Of a stretch of DNA of 64,000 nucleotides, positions 36,589-46,147 are shown piece after piece (within the stretch, counting starts at the first letter, position 1; every line of letters starts with the position of its first letter). This DNA is from Petropleomorpha daqingensis (lineage in GTDB: Bacteria > Actinomycetota > Actinomycetes > Mycobacteriales > Geodermatophilaceae), in NCBI RefSeq assembly GCF_013408985.1, contig NZ_JACBZT010000001.1, positions 992,001-1,056,000 on the forward strand. The letters are read 5' to 3'. The notes under the pieces are model-generated. The model made no database searches, had not been told where the DNA came from, and saw nothing but the letters and a program-made list of their open reading frames with translations. The translations under genes and the position numbers were made by a program.

Positions 36589-37910
36589 GCGGTCGCCCCG
36601 GTCTCGACCTCGGCGCCGTCCTCGGTCTGCGGGGGTGGGCTGACCGCGAGCCGGGCGATCCGCCGGCCGTCGAGCTCGAGGACGGTGAGCGTGCGGCCCT
36701 CGACCTCGACGGTGTCGCCGATCTCGGGCAGCCGGCCCAGCTCGGCGAGGACGTAGCCGGCCACCGTCTCGTAGGGCCCCTCCGGCAGGCGCAGGCCGGT
36801 GACCTCGGTGAAGTCGTCGAGGTTGAGCAGCCCGTCGACCTCGCGGGGGCCGTCGGGGGCCGCGCCGTCCTCGGGGGTGACGTCGGCGTCGTACTCGTCG
36901 TAGATCTCCCCGATGACCTCCTCGATGAGGTCCTCGAGGGTGACGATGCCGTCGGTGCCGCCGTACTCGTCGACGACGATCGCCAGGTGCTGGTTCTCCC
37001 GGCGCATCTCCGACAGCGCGGTGAGCACGCCGGCGGTGCCGGGCAGCTGCTTCACCTCGCGGGCCAGGTCGCCGACCGTCGCCGCCCGCCCGGCCGGGTG
37101 GTTGGGCAGGAAGAGGTCGCGCACGTGCACGAAGCCGACGACGTCGTCCTCGTCGCGGCCGGCGACGGGGAACCGGGAGAAGGTGGAGTCGCCGACCAGC
37201 TTGGCCGCGCGGCTGGCGGTCATGCTCCCGTCGAGGAAGGTCACCTCGGTGCGGGGGGTCATCACCTCGCGGACCTCGCGGTCGCCGGCGCGGAAGACCT
37301 CGTCGATGAGCTTGCGCTCGTCGCTGGTGAGCGACTCGTGCGCGGCGACGAGGTCGCGCAGCTCCTCCTGGCTGATCGCCTCGCCGGCGACCTTCGGGTC
37401 GCCGCCGAAGAGCCGCACGAGGGCGTTGGTGGACTTCGAGAGCACCCAGACGATCGGCCGGGTGAGGGAGGCCAGGCCGTTGAGCGGGCGGGCGACCAGC
37501 ATCGCGAGACCCTCGGCCCGCTGCAGGGCCAGCCGCTTCGGGGTCAGCTCGCCGAGGACGAGCGACAGGTAGCTGACCGCCACCGTCACGATGATGAACG
37601 CCAGGGGGCCGGCCAGGCCGGGGCTGACGCCCCAGCTCACCAGCGCCTCGGAGAACGGCTCGTTGAGCGTCTCGGCACCGAACGCCGACGCCGACAGGGT
37701 GGCCAGGGTGACGCCGATCTGCACGGTGGCGAGGAACCGGTTGGGGTCGGCGAGCAGCTTGCCCAGCGCTTCCCCGCGCCGGCCCTGCTCCGAGAGGGCC
37801 CGGACCTGTGACTCGCGCAGCGAGATCAGCGCCAGCTCTGTCCCGGAGAAGAAACCTCCGATCAGGACGAAGACGACGACCATCAGGATGTTGAGCCAGA
37901 CGTCGCTCAC
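36585..37910 (-). CDS. CNNM/CBS-domain membrane protein (hemolysin/CorC family)
   Basis: 441-residue protein with an N-terminal CNNM (DUF21) domain of about four membrane segments (first near 5-25), including [11 protein letters not shown] and [12 protein letters not shown]. Two CBS repeats follow with VMTPRTEV near 218 and [20 protein letters not shown] near 300, then a CorC_HlyC C-terminal domain from about 350. Such proteins are implicated in Mg/Co transport or membrane integrity; the hemolysin name is historical. The GTG at 37910 starts just before the first helix. Divergent from the CAP-domain gene. Confidence 0.9.
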   Translation of the reverse strand: MSDVWLNILMVVVFVLIGGFFSGTELALISLRESQVRALSEQGRRGEALGKLLADPNRFLATVQIGVTLATLSASAFGAETLNEPFSEALVSWGVSPGLAGPLAFIIVTVAVSYLSLVLGELTPKRLALQRAEGLAMLVARPLNGLASLTRPIVWVLSKSTNALVRLFGGDPKVAGEAISQEELRDLVAAHESLTSDERKLIDEVFRAGDREVREVMTPRTEVTFLDGSMTASRAAKLVGDSTFSRFPVAGRDEDDVVGFVHVRDLFLPNHPAGRAATVGDLAREVKQLPGTAGVLTALSEMRRENQHLAIVVDEYGGTDGIVTLEDLIEEVIGEIYDEYDADVTPEDGAAPDGPREVDGLLNLDDFTEVTGLRLPEGPYETVAGYVLAELGRLPEIGDTVEVEGRTLTVLELDGRRIARLAVSPPPQTEDGAEVETGATA

Positions 37911-38062
37911 CGGCGGCGTGCTCCTCGGGGTCGGGTGCTGCGGACGCGTTCCATGCTGCCCGCCCGGAGGGCCGATGCCCACCGAGGCACCCGGTATGCC
38001 CCCATTCGGGCCGGTCAGCGACGAATTCTCGAACTGACGTTCCGTAGTGCCTCGGATACGTT

Positions 38063-38068
38063 TAGTCT
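38063..38068 (+). promoter_or_regulatory. probable -10 box TAGTCT upstream of the CAP-domain gene
   Basis: TAGTCT in the 204-bp divergent gap 37911-38114, giving a leader of roughly 40 nt with GAGG before the GTG at 38115. No other element is recognised in the gap. Confidence 0.4.
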
Positions 38069-38114
38069 CGACGCGGTAACGAATCGTGATCTAGCACCCC
38101 GCGAGGTCTTCCCG

Positions 38115-38969
38115 GTGCACCAAACCCCCAGCGGGCCCTCCCTCCTCGGCCGTGTCCGGGACGCGCTCTACGGGCTCCGGCTCCCCCGCCCGTCGCTGAT
38201 CGTCCCGGTCGTGCTCGTCTGCGGCGTCCTGGCCGCCATCGCGCTGGTCCTGCCGTCCTACGCGCCGGCGGTCACGGGAACGCGCGGCGCGCTCGGCCTC
38301 GAGTCGACCAACGCCGCCTCGGCCGCCGCGCTCGGTTCGAGCCCCTCGACGCGGACCAGCCGGAGTGCGCGCGCTGCTGCCGCGGCGCCATCGGCCACGG
38401 CCGCGCAGTCGTCCACGCCTGCCGCGCCCGCGCCCGCGCCGGTGGTGGAGACGCCGGCGCCCGAGACGACGACTCCCTCGCCCGAGGAGACGTCGTCCGC
38501 ACCTGCGCCCGCACCCGCGCCGGCCCCGGCGCCGGCGCCCGCTGCGGAGCCCGCACCGGACACCAGCGTCGCGACTGCCCCCGCGGCCGGTTCGGCCGAC
38601 GCGAGCGCCGAGGGGCAGATCCTGGCGCTGGTGAACCAGCAGCGCGCGGCCGCGGGCTGCGGCGCGGTCGCCGCCGACAGCGGGCTCGCCTCGCTCGCGC
38701 GGGCGTTCAGCGCGGACATGCGCGACCGCGGCTTCTTCTCGCACACCGACCCCGACGGCCTCTCACCGTTCGACCGCGGCAAGCGGGCGGGCGTGACGGT
38801 GCTCGGCGAGAACATCGCCTACGGCCAGCCCGATGCGGCCTCGGTCATGACCGCGTGGATGAACAGCCCCGGGCACCGCGCGAACATCCTGAACTGCTCG
38901 TACACGAAGCTCGGCGTCGGCGTGGCCTACGGCCCCGGCGGCCCCTGGTGGACCCAGGACTTCGCCTGA
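38115..38969 (+). CDS. membrane-anchored CAP/SCP-domain protein
   Basis: 284-residue exported protein. A single N-terminal transmembrane segment spans about 28-50, then a long Pro/Ala/Thr/Ser linker (about 60-165, with an alternating Ala-Pro run) likely crosses the cell wall. The C-terminal CAP (SCP/PR-1) domain has ILALVNQQRAAAGC, FFSHTDPDGLSP, GENIAYGQ, WMNSPGHRANIL and WWTQDFA. The two His residues and Glu of the CAP pocket are present. Bacterial CAP proteins have unclear roles, some resembling YkwD sporulation proteins. The start is inferred from the GTG before the basic N-terminus. Confidence 0.87.
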   Translation: MHQTPSGPSLLGRVRDALYGLRLPRPSLIVPVVLVCGVLAAIALVLPSYAPAVTGTRGALGLESTNAASAAALGSSPSTRTSRSARAAAAAPSATAAQSSTPAAPAPAPVVETPAPETTTPSPEETSSAPAPAPAPAPAPAPAAEPAPDTSVATAPAAGSADASAEGQILALVNQQRAAAGCGAVAADSGLASLARAFSADMRDRGFFSHTDPDGLSPFDRGKRAGVTVLGENIAYGQPDAASVMTAWMNSPGHRANILNCSYTKLGVGVAYGPGGPWWTQDFA

Positions 38970-39012
38970 GAAGTCTTCCCTGCGGCCCCCGGGGCAGGCT
39001 TCGCCGCACCAC

Positions 39013-39050
39013 CGTCTCTGGAGCCGCGCCACAGCGCGGCTCCAGAGACG
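39013..39050 (+). terminator. hairpin terminator after CAP-domain gene
   Basis: 17-bp perfect stem, CGTCTCTGGAGCCGCGC with its complement, loop CACA, 43 nt past the CAP gene stop. Confidence 0.75.
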
Positions 39051-39070
39051 CTCAACCGGCTGAGCCTCAC

Positions 39071-39108
39071 GACAGCGGCCCCCCGCCCGAAGGCGAGGGG
39101 CCGCTGTC
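39071..39108 (-). terminator. hairpin terminator after icd
   Basis: 17-position stem with one mismatch, starting GACAGCGGCCCC, loop CGAA, 17 nt past the icd stop on the minus strand. It stands back to back with the CAP gene terminator. Confidence 0.75.
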
Positions 39109-39125
39109 GCTCGATGCCGAAGGCG

Positions 39126-40340
39126 TTACGCCATGGCCTTCTGGAGGTTGGCGTCGATCGCGGCCAGGAAGTCCTGGGTGTTCAGGAAGGCCTGGTCCTT
39201 GCTGATGAGCAGCGCGAGGTCCTTGGTCATCTGACCGCTCTCGACGGTCTCGATGCAGACCCGCTCGAGGGTCTCGGCGAACTGCGTGACCTCGGGGGTG
39301 CCGTCGAGCTTGCCGCGGTGGGCCAGGCCCCGGGTCCAGGCGAAGATCGATGCGATCGGGTTGGTCGACGTCTCCTTGCCCTGCTGGTGCTGGCGGTAGT
39401 GCCGGGTCACCGTGCCGTGCGCGGCCTCGGCCTCGACGGTGCGGCCGTCGGGGCTCATGAGCACCGAGGTCATCAGGCCCAGCGAGCCGAAGCCCTGGGC
39501 GACGGTGTCGGACTGGACGTCGCCGTCGTAGTTCTTGCACGCCCAGACGTAACCGCCCTCCCACTTGAGGGACGCGGCGACCATGTCGTCGATGAGCCGG
39601 TGCTCGTAGGTGATCCCGGCGGCCTCGAACTTGTCCTTGAACTCGGCGTCGAAGATCTCCTGGAACAGGTCCTTGAACCGGCCGTCGTAGGCCTTGAGGA
39701 TCGTGTTCTTCGTCGACAGGTACAGCGGGTAGCCGCGCTGCAGCGAGTAGTTCATCGAGGCCCGGGCGAAGTCGCGGATCGACTCGTCCAGGTTGTACAT
39801 GCCGAGCACCACACCGGAGCCCGGCGACTGGAAGACCTCGTGCTCGATCGGCTCGCTGCCGTCCTTCGGGGTGAAGGTCAGCGTCAGCGTGCCCTCGCCC
39901 GGGAAGCGGAAGTCGGTGGCCCGGTACTGGTCACCGAAGGCGTGACGGCCGACGACGATCGGCTTGGTCCAGCCCGGCACCAGCCGCGGCACGTTGGACA
40001 TGATGATCGGCTCGCGGAAGATGACGCCGCCGAGGATGTTGCGGATGGTCCCGTTCGGGGAGCGCCACATCTTCTTCAGGCCGAACTCCTCGACCCGCGC
40101 CTCGTCCGGCGTGATCGTGGCGCACTTGACGCCGACGCCGTGCTTCTTGATGGCGTTGGCGGCGTCGATGGTGATCTGGTCGTCGGTCTCGTCGCGCTTC
40201 TCGATGCCCAGGTCGTAGTACTCGAGGTTGACGTCGAGGTACGGGAGGATCAGCTGGTCCTTGATGAACTGCCAGATGATCCGGGTCATCTCGTCGCCGT
40301 CGAGTTCGACGACGGTGCCCTCGACCTTGATCTTGCTCAC
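39126..40340 (-). CDS. icd: NADP-dependent isocitrate dehydrogenase (homodimeric, eukaryote-like type)
   Basis: TCA-cycle enzyme making 2-oxoglutarate, 404 residues. [10 protein letters not shown] near 11, [12 protein letters not shown] near 94, and [20 protein letters not shown] near 270 are hallmarks of the type II NADP-IDH, with [14 protein letters not shown] near 305 contacting NADP. This is the Icd1-like form, not the large monomeric one. The GTG at 40340 has AGAGAGGGAA upstream. It lies 38 bp after mdh and is probably cotranscribed with it. Confidence 0.96.
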   Translation of the reverse strand: MSKIKVEGTVVELDGDEMTRIIWQFIKDQLILPYLDVNLEYYDLGIEKRDETDDQITIDAANAIKKHGVGVKCATITPDEARVEEFGLKKMWRSPNGTIRNILGGVIFREPIIMSNVPRLVPGWTKPIVVGRHAFGDQYRATDFRFPGEGTLTLTFTPKDGSEPIEHEVFQSPGSGVVLGMYNLDESIRDFARASMNYSLQRGYPLYLSTKNTILKAYDGRFKDLFQEIFDAEFKDKFEAAGITYEHRLIDDMVAASLKWEGGYVWACKNYDGDVQSDTVAQGFGSLGLMTSVLMSPDGRTVEAEAAHGTVTRHYRQHQQGKETSTNPIASIFAWTRGLAHRGKLDGTPEVTQFAETLERVCIETVESGQMTKDLALLISKDQAFLNTQDFLAAIDANLQKAMA

Positions 40341-40378
40341 GTTGTGACTTTCCCTCTCTGCAGCTCTGACCGTTGGGG

Positions 40379-41332
40379 TCAGAGGTCGGCTACGTCGGCC
40401 TGCTTGGCCCGCACCGCCTCGGCGGCCTCGCGCAGGCCGGCCAGCTCGCTCTCGGTCAGCTCGCCCTCAACCACGCGGCGCACGCCCTCGCGACCGATCT
40501 CGGCCTCGACGCCCAGGTACACCCCGGAGATCCCGTACTCGCCGTCCACCCAGGCGCAGACCGGCATGACCCTGCCTGCGTCCTCCATGACCGCGCGCGC
40601 CATCCGGGCCGCGGCGGCCGAGGGTGCGTAGTAGGCCGAGCCGGTCTTGAGCAGCGCCACGACCTCGGCCCCGCCGTTGCGAGTGCGGTCGACGAGGTGC
40701 TCGATCCGGTCGGCGGGCAGGACGTCGGCGAGCGGCTTGCCGTCGACGGTGCAGCGCGAGGGCACCGGCACCATCGTGTCGCCGTGCGAGCCGAGGGTCA
40801 GCGTCTGCACCGAACCCACCGGGACGCCGAGCTCCTCGGCGACGTTGTTGGTGAACCGCGCGGTGTCGAGCATGCCCGCCTGGCCCATCACCCGGTTCTT
40901 CGGGAAGCCGGTGGCCAGCTGCGCCAGCGCGGTCATCTCGTCGAGCGGGTTGGACACGACGATGATCACCGCGTCGGGCGAGGTGCGGGCGATGTTCTCC
41001 GCGACGTCCCGGACGATCTTGGCGTTGGTCTCGATGAGGTCCATCCGGCTCATGCCGGGCTTGCGGGGCAGGCCCGCGGTGATGACGACGACGTCGGAGT
41101 TCTCGGTGCCCTCGTAGGACCCGCCACCGACGCCGACGACCTTCGTCTCGAAGCCCTCGACCGGCCGCGACTGGTTCATGTCCAGGGCGATGCCCTCGGG
41201 CTTGCCCTCGATGATGTCGGTGAGGACGACGGTCTCGAAGATGTCGTACTCGGCGAGCCGCAGAGCGGTGGTCGACCCGTAGAAGCCGGCGCCGACGACC
41301 GTGACCTTGCCCGTCCTGGACTTGTCAGCCAT
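40379..41332 (-). CDS. mdh: malate dehydrogenase (LDH-like)
   Basis: Oxidises malate to oxaloacetate; 317 residues. [11 protein letters not shown] near 11 binds [16 protein letters not shown] near 90 supplies the substrate arginines typical of MDH rather than [13 protein letters not shown] near 126, and [10 protein letters not shown] near 180 holds the catalytic His. The ATG at 41332 has TAGGTT 7 nt upstream, so although it follows DUF3017 by 44 bp it can be transcribed on its own. mdh-icd forms a two-gene TCA-cycle unit. Confidence 0.95.
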   Translation of the reverse strand: MADKSRTGKVTVVGAGFYGSTTALRLAEYDIFETVVLTDIIEGKPEGIALDMNQSRPVEGFETKVVGVGGGSYEGTENSDVVVITAGLPRKPGMSRMDLIETNAKIVRDVAENIARTSPDAVIIVVSNPLDEMTALAQLATGFPKNRVMGQAGMLDTARFTNNVAEELGVPVGSVQTLTLGSHGDTMVPVPSRCTVDGKPLADVLPADRIEHLVDRTRNGGAEVVALLKTGSAYYAPSAAAARMARAVMEDAGRVMPVCAWVDGEYGISGVYLGVEAEIGREGVRRVVEGELTESELAGLREAAEAVRAKQADVADL

Positions 41333-41339
41333 GGCCGTC

Positions 41340-41345
41340 AACCTA
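41340..41345 (-). promoter_or_regulatory. leaderless -10 box TAGGTT for mdh
   Basis: TAGGTT on the minus strand, 7-nt spacer GACGGCC, then ATG at 41332. Confidence 0.55.
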
Positions 41346-41376
41346 TCGCCGCGCGGCGGCGCACGCCCGGTCGGGT

Positions 41377-41685
41377 CTAGGCAGCGGGGATGGCCAGGGC
41401 GATGACCGCCAGCGCGAGACCTGTCCCGGCGAGCAGGACGACGTCCACCCACCGGCTCCGGACGGCGAGGAAGCCCACCCGCCGCACCGGCAGCAGCAAC
41501 CGCAGGACGGCGCCGCCCACGAGCGCCACCCCGACGACGACCAGCCCCTTGCGCCAGTGCTCGAAGGTGACCATCAGCAGCCCGACGCCGACCGCGACCA
41601 GCACCGCGAGCAGCGGCAGCTGGCGGATCAGGCCGGCGAGGAAGGGCCGGCGGACGTAGAGCGGCGGCCGGGTCATCGTCGTCAC
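41377..41685 (-). CDS. DUF3017 small membrane protein
   Basis: 102-residue actinobacterial membrane protein of unknown function with three hydrophobic segments (about 22-40, 47-63, 78-98). [18 protein letters not shown] and the [17 protein letters not shown] loop match the DUF3017 pattern as I remember it. The GTG at 41685 overlaps the folD stop (GTGA); an ATG at 41676 is the alternative. The folD-DUF3017 pairing is conserved in actinobacteria, but no mechanistic link is known to me. Confidence 0.8.
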   Translation of the reverse strand: MTTMTRPPLYVRRPFLAGLIRQLPLLAVLVAVGVGLLMVTFEHWRKGLVVVGVALVGGAVLRLLLPVRRVGFLAVRSRWVDVVLLAGTGLALAVIALAIPAA

Positions 41686-42551
41686 GCGGTCAGCACGTCG
41701 ACCGCCGCCGCCTGCTCGGCCGCCGTCACGACGTTGACCAGCAGTTCCGCCCGGGTCATCGGACCGACCCCGCCCGGGTTGGGGGCGACGAACCCGGCGA
41801 CGTCGAGCACGTCGAGGGCGACGTCCCCGGCGATCCTGCCGTCCACCCGGCTGACGCCGACGTCCAGGACGGCGGCCCCCGGCTTGACCATCTCCCCGGT
41901 GATCAGACCCGGGACCCCGGCGGCCGCGACCACGATGTCCGCGCGTCGCACGTGCGCGGCCAGGTCGCGGGTGCCCGTGTGGCACAGGGTCACCGTCGCG
42001 TTCTCCGAGCGGCGGGTGAGCAGCAGGCCGAGCGGGCGGCCGACGGTGATGCCGCGGCCGATGACGACGACCTCGGCGCCGGCGATCGGCACGTCGTAGC
42101 GGCGCAGCAGCTCGACGATGCCCACCGGCGTGCACGGCAGCGCGCCGGGGACGTTGAGCACCAGCCGGCCGAGGCTGACCGGGTGCAGCCCGTCGGCGTC
42201 CTTGGCCGGGTCCATCGCCTCCAGGACGGCGTACTCGTCGACCTGGTCGGGCAGCGGGAGCTGGACGATGTAGCCGGTGCACGCCGGGTCGGCGTTGAGC
42301 TCCTCGACCACGGCCAGGACGTCGGCCTGCGTCGCCGCGGCGGGCAGTTCGCGCTGGATGCTGGCGATGCCGACCTGGGCGCAGTCCTTGTGCTTCGCGT
42401 CGACGTACCAGCGGCTGCCGGGGTCGTCACCCACCAGCAGCGTGCCGAGACCCGGCTGGTGGCCGGCGGCGGTCAGCGCCGCGACGCGCTCGGTGAGCTC
42501 GGTGCGGATCGCCGCCGCGGTCGCCTTGCCGTCGAGGATGGTCGCGGGCAC
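41682..42551 (-). CDS. folD: bifunctional methylenetetrahydrofolate dehydrogenase/cyclohydrolase
   Basis: One-carbon metabolism enzyme supplying 10-formyl-THF, 289 residues. [10 protein letters not shown] near 50 contains the catalytic Tyr-x-x-x-Lys, [19 protein letters not shown] near 98 the folate site, [14 protein letters not shown] near 157 the NADP loop (Gly where many have Ser), and [11 protein letters not shown] near 255 the C-terminal signature. GTG at 42551 has CACACT 7 nt upstream, a variant of the leaderless box. Its product is used by the nearby PurN and PurH reactions. Confidence 0.95.
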   Translation of the reverse strand: MPATILDGKATAAAIRTELTERVAALTAAGHQPGLGTLLVGDDPGSRWYVDAKHKDCAQVGIASIQRELPAAATQADVLAVVEELNADPACTGYIVQLPLPDQVDEYAVLEAMDPAKDADGLHPVSLGRLVLNVPGALPCTPVGIVELLRRYDVPIAGAEVVVIGRGITVGRPLGLLLTRRSENATVTLCHTGTRDLAAHVRRADIVVAAAGVPGLITGEMVKPGAAVLDVGVSRVDGRIAGDVALDVLDVAGFVAPNPGGVGPMTRAELLVNVVTAAEQAAAVDVLTA

Positions 42552-42558
42552 ACCCGAC

Positions 42559-42564
42559 AGTGTG
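42559..42564 (-). promoter_or_regulatory. variant -10 box CACACT for folD
   Basis: CACACT on the minus strand, 7-nt spacer, then GTG at 42551. The same variant precedes the aroQ leader peptide. Confidence 0.4.
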
Positions 42565-42604
42565 CCCGATGCGGCAGAGACCTCCGGGGAAGCGCTCCCG
42601 GCCC

Positions 42605-42610
42605 TACGCT
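42605..42610 (+). promoter_or_regulatory. probable -10 box TACGCT for membrane protein gene
   Basis: TACGCT on the plus strand, giving a leader of about 55 nt that ends in GGAGGAG before the ATG at 42672. Confidence 0.4.
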
Positions 42611-42671
42611 CAGCAGTCAGGCGGCATCCGTAGCCGTAGGGAACACCGCCTGCTGACCGCGGAGGAGCGAC

Positions 42672-43358
42672 ATGAGCGAGCGCGAACAGACCCCCTTCCC
42701 GTACGGGAGCCGGTCCGCGCAGGAGGACCCGAGCCCCCGACCTGCCGACGAGGCGTGGCGGGAGCAGACCACCCCGGGGATCAGCCCGGTGACGGGTGGG
42801 TCGTCCGCGGTGGGCTCCGGGGCGCACGGCTACGTCGGGCCGGGTGAGAACTACTACACGACCCCGCAGTACTCGACGACGCCGGTGCGGATCCGCCGCG
42901 CCGACGCCCTGGCCGCCCTGCTGCTGATCCTGGCCGGCATCGCGGCCGGCGTGAGCCTGCTGCTCAGCTGGCTGCCGCGCGACGACGCCAAGGGCCTGGA
43001 CATCCTGAAGCTCGGCTTCACGACGATCCGCGACCAGGGCTGGGGCGAGTTCTTCAGCTCCGGCATGTGGCAGCCGCTCGCGGTCATGCTCGGTGGCGGC
43101 GTGCTGTTCGTCCTCGGCCTGCTGATGCTCGTGCCGGCCCGCTCGCACCGCTTCCTCGGGCTGCTGGCGCTGCTGGTCAGCTTCGCGGCGGCGGCGGGTG
43201 TGCTCGTCCCCCTGGCCGACAAGAACTGGAGGCTCGGCGACTTCCGCGTCGGGTTCTACTTCGCGATCGCCGTCGCCGTCCTGGGCATCCTCGGCTCCCT
43301 GAAGGCCCTGCTCACCGGACCCAAGGTCGGGACGACGACCGCCGGCACGACGTCCTAA
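42672..43358 (+). CDS. four-helix membrane protein, unknown function
   Basis: 228-residue protein with a hydrophilic, disordered N-terminal 75 residues (Pro/Ser/Gly-rich, with [14 protein letters not shown]) and four hydrophobic segments at about 80-100, 135-153, 160-178 and 190-208. No family is recognised with confidence. GGAGGAG 5 nt before the ATG fixes the start. It is divergent from folD and convergent with the pentapeptide gene, whose stop overlaps its own in CTAA. Confidence 0.8.
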   Translation: MSEREQTPFPYGSRSAQEDPSPRPADEAWREQTTPGISPVTGGSSAVGSGAHGYVGPGENYYTTPQYSTTPVRIRRADALAALLLILAGIAAGVSLLLSWLPRDDAKGLDILKLGFTTIRDQGWGEFFSSGMWQPLAVMLGGGVLFVLGLLMLVPARSHRFLGLLALLVSFAAAAGVLVPLADKNWRLGDFRVGFYFAIAVAVLGILGSLKALLTGPKVGTTTAGTTS

Positions 43359-43966
43359 TCGGAAACCAGCGCGCCGTGGGCGCGGGCGAACTGCACGGAC
43401 TGCACGAGGTCCAACCGGGCCCCGTGCACGTCCAGCCCGCGCCAGTCCACCGCGTCCATGGAGGCGCCGCGCAGGTCGCTGCCGCGGAGCTTCGCGCCAT
43501 GCATCCGGGCGTGGTCGAGGTCGGCGCCGGTGAGGTCGCACTCACGCAGGTCGGCGTCGGTCAGGTCGGCCTCGCGGAAGCGCTGACCGGACAGGTCGAG
43601 CCCGGACAGGTCCGCGCCGCGCAGCGAGCTCCAGCTCCAGTCGGAGTCGATCGACGTCATCGGCCGCAGCTCCGCGCCGGGGAACTGCGAGCCGGTCAGC
43701 TTGCAGCCCTCCCAGCGGACGTCGAACAGCTTCGCCCGGTCGAACCGGCAGGAGAGGAACGCCGTCCCGAAATGCCGTGAACCGCCCAGCCTCGAGCCGC
43801 TGACCACGCAGTTCTCGAACACGCAGCGGCGGGTGACCAGCTCCGACAGCGAGGCGTCGTCGAACCGGCAGTCGCGAAAGGTCACCCCGGACAGCTCCAC
43901 CGCGTCCCACTCGACGCGGGCGAAGTCCTCCCCCTCGACGACCGCGCCGTCCTCGGGCGGCCGCAT
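43355..43966 (-). CDS. pentapeptide-repeat protein
   Basis: 203-residue cytoplasmic protein made largely of A(D/N)LxX-type repeats, for example [33 protein letters not shown] and [13 protein letters not shown], predicted to form a right-handed quadrilateral beta-helix. The first 60 residues hold weaker repeats. Function is unknown; some homologues mimic DNA and bind gyrase. The ATG at 43966 overlaps the purH stop (TGATG), so it is the third gene of the purN-purH operon. Confidence 0.88.
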   Translation of the reverse strand: MRPPEDGAVVEGEDFARVEWDAVELSGVTFRDCRFDDASLSELVTRRCVFENCVVSGSRLGGSRHFGTAFLSCRFDRAKLFDVRWEGCKLTGSQFPGAELRPMTSIDSDWSWSSLRGADLSGLDLSGQRFREADLTDADLRECDLTGADLDHARMHGAKLRGSDLRGASMDAVDWRGLDVHGARLDLVQSVQFARAHGALVSD

Positions 43967-45516
43967 CAGTGGGCGAAGTGGCGGGTACCCGTCAGGTACA
44001 TCGGCACGCCGGCCGCGGCCGCCGCCTCGATGACCTCCGCGTCGCGCACCGAGCCGCCCGGCTGGACGACGGCCCGCACACCGGCGTCGAGCAGCACCTG
44101 CAGCCCGTCGGCGAACGGGAAGAACGCGTCGGAGGCGGCCACCGCGCCGGCGGCCCGGTCCCCCGCCCGCGCCACCGCGAGCCGCGCGGAGTCGACCCGG
44201 TTGACCTGGCCCATGCCGACCCCGACGGTCGCCTTGTCGTGCGCGAGCAGGATCGCGTTGCTCTTCACCGCGCGCACGCTGCGCCAGGCGAAGACGAGGT
44301 TGTCCAGCTCCGCGGCGTCCAGGGGCTCGCCGGCGACCAGCGTCCACGTGGTCGGGTCGTCGCCGGGGGCGTCCACCCGGTCGACGGCCTGCAGCAGCAG
44401 CCCGCCGCCGACCGGCCGCAGCTCGACCGCGGGCGCGGCGACCGTGGGCAGCCGCAGCAGCCGGATGTTCTTCTTGCCCTGCAGCACCGCCAACGCGTCC
44501 GCGGTGAACGACGGCGCGACGACCACCTCGGTGAACACCTCGGCGATCTGCTCGGCCATGGTCAGGTCGACCTCGCGGTTGGTGGCGATCACCCCGCCGA
44601 ACGCCGACACCGGGTCGCAGGCGTGCGCCTTGCGGTGGGCCGAGGCGACGTCGGCGCCGACGGCGATCCCGCAGGGGTTGGCGTGCTTGATGATCGCCAC
44701 GCACGGGTCGTTGTGGTCGTGGGCGGCCCGCCAGGCGGCGTCGGTGTCGATGTAGTTGTTGTAGGACATCGCCTTGCCGTGCAACTGCTCGGCGTGCGCC
44801 AGTCCCGGCGTCAGGCCGCGGTAGAGCGCGGCCCGCTGGTGCGGGTTCTCGCCGTAGCGCAGGACGTCGGCCCGCTCCCAGCTCGCGCCGACCCAGGTGG
44901 GGAAGCCGGTCTCGTCGTCCGGCGCCAGCACGCTGCCCATCCACGAGGCGACGGCGATGTCGTAGCTCGCGGTGTGCCGGAACGCCGCCGCGGCCAGCCG
45001 CTGCCGCTCGGCCAGGGTGAACCCGCCGGCCTGCACGGCGGCGAGGACGTCGCCGTACCGGGCCGGGTCGACGACCACGGCGACCGACGGGTGGTTCTTC
45101 GCCGCGGCCCGCACCATCGCCGGGCCGCCGATGTCGATCTGCTCGACGCACTCGTCGGGCGCCGCGCCCGAGGCGACGGTCTCGGTGAACGGGTAGAGGT
45201 TGACCACGACGAGGTCGAACGGCGCGATGCCGAGCTCCTCGAGCTGCTTGCTGTGCTCGGCCTTGCGCCGGTCGGCCAGGATCCCGGCGTGCACCGCCGG
45301 GTGCAGGGTCTTCACCCGGCCGTCGAGGCACTCGGGGAAGCCGGTCACCTTCTCCACCGGTGTGACCGGGACGCCGGCGTCGGCGATCCGCCGGGCGGTC
45401 GCGCCGGTGCTGACCAGCTCGACGCCGGCCGCGGCCAGCCCGCGGGCCAGCTCCTCGACGCCGGTCTTGTCGTAGACGCCCAGCAGGGCCCGCCGGATGG
45501 GGGTTCGGTCACTCAT
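43966..45516 (-). CDS. purH: AICAR transformylase/IMP cyclohydrolase
   Basis: Catalyses the last two steps of IMP synthesis; 516 residues. The N-terminal cyclohydrolase domain has [23 protein letters not shown] and [15 protein letters not shown]. In the C-terminal transformylase domain IIKHANPCG near 270 carries the catalytic Lys-His pair and the last residues GTRHFAH are the normal ending. The start overlaps the purN stop. The operon consumes 10-formyl-THF made by folD nearby. Confidence 0.97.
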   Translation of the reverse strand: MSDRTPIRRALLGVYDKTGVEELARGLAAAGVELVSTGATARRIADAGVPVTPVEKVTGFPECLDGRVKTLHPAVHAGILADRRKAEHSKQLEELGIAPFDLVVVNLYPFTETVASGAAPDECVEQIDIGGPAMVRAAAKNHPSVAVVVDPARYGDVLAAVQAGGFTLAERQRLAAAAFRHTASYDIAVASWMGSVLAPDDETGFPTWVGASWERADVLRYGENPHQRAALYRGLTPGLAHAEQLHGKAMSYNNYIDTDAAWRAAHDHNDPCVAIIKHANPCGIAVGADVASAHRKAHACDPVSAFGGVIATNREVDLTMAEQIAEVFTEVVVAPSFTADALAVLQGKKNIRLLRLPTVAAPAVELRPVGGGLLLQAVDRVDAPGDDPTTWTLVAGEPLDAAELDNLVFAWRSVRAVKSNAILLAHDKATVGVGMGQVNRVDSARLAVARAGDRAAGAVAASDAFFPFADGLQVLLDAGVRAVVQPGGSVRDAEVIEAAAAAGVPMYLTGTRHFAH

Positions 45517-46127
45517 GAGAGAACCTTTCGTCCTTCCCTGACGGTGGGAGCCAGCTGCGCCACCGTGTCCACCAGGAGCTGACGCTCCACGATCTTGATC
45601 CGCTCGTGCAGGCTCGCCTCGTCGTCCCCGGCCTCGACCGGCACCTCGCGCTGGGCGAGCACCGGGCCGGTGTCCACCCCGGCGTCGACCAGGTGCACCG
45701 TCGAGCCGGTGACCCTCGCGCCGGCGGCCAGCGCGTCGCGCACCGCGTGCGCGCCTGGGAAGGCCGGCAGCAGCGCGGGATGGGTGTTGATCAGGCGGCC
45801 GCCGAACGCGTCCAGGACGGCAGGGCCGACGATCTTCATGAACCCGGCGGAGACGACGAGATCGGGTTCGTGCGCGGCGATCGCGGCGGCCAGCGCGCGG
45901 TCCCAGGCGGCCCGATCCGGGTGCTCGCCGACCGCGCAGACGAAGGTGGGCAGGCCGCGGCGGCGGGCGTGGTCGAGGCCGGCCGCGTCCCGGTCGGCGC
46001 CGACCGCGACCACCTGCGCCGGGTACGCGGGGTCGGCCGCGGCGTCCAGGAGCGCGGCGCAGAGCGAGCCGGTGCCCGACAGGAGGACGACGACCCGCGC
46101 CCGCGGGGTCGGCTCGGGTGCGGGCAC
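45513..46127 (-). CDS. purN: phosphoribosylglycinamide formyltransferase
   Basis: Third step of purine synthesis, transferring formyl from 10-formyl-THF to GAR; 204 residues. [13 protein letters not shown] near 15 binds phosphate, and [21 protein letters not shown] near 115 with [17 protein letters not shown] near 142 provide the catalytic Asn-His-Asp. The GTG at 46127 is chosen because TAGGGT lies 7 nt upstream. It starts the purN-purH-pentapeptide operon. Confidence 0.96.
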   Translation of the reverse strand: MPAPEPTPRARVVVLLSGTGSLCAALLDAAADPAYPAQVVAVGADRDAAGLDHARRRGLPTFVCAVGEHPDRAAWDRALAAAIAAHEPDLVVSAGFMKIVGPAVLDAFGGRLINTHPALLPAFPGAHAVRDALAAGARVTGSTVHLVDAGVDTGPVLAQREVPVEAGDDEASLHERIKIVERQLLVDTVAQLAPTVREGRKVLS

Positions 46128-46134
46128 GAGACCG

Positions 46135-46140
46135 ACCCTA
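46135..46140 (-). promoter_or_regulatory. leaderless -10 box TAGGGT for purN
   Basis: TAGGGT on the minus strand, 7-nt spacer CGGTCTC, then GTG at 46127. It lies 7 bp beyond the stop of the upstream DUF6350 gene, so purN has its own promoter. Confidence 0.6.
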
Positions 46141-46147
46141 TCCAGGC

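Noticed and set aside
42611-42665. Regulatory hairpin in the leader of the four-helix membrane protein gene
   Set aside because: The GTCAGGCGG/CCGCCTGCTGAC pairing has a 3-nt bulge and no T-tract or known motif; too weak to call.
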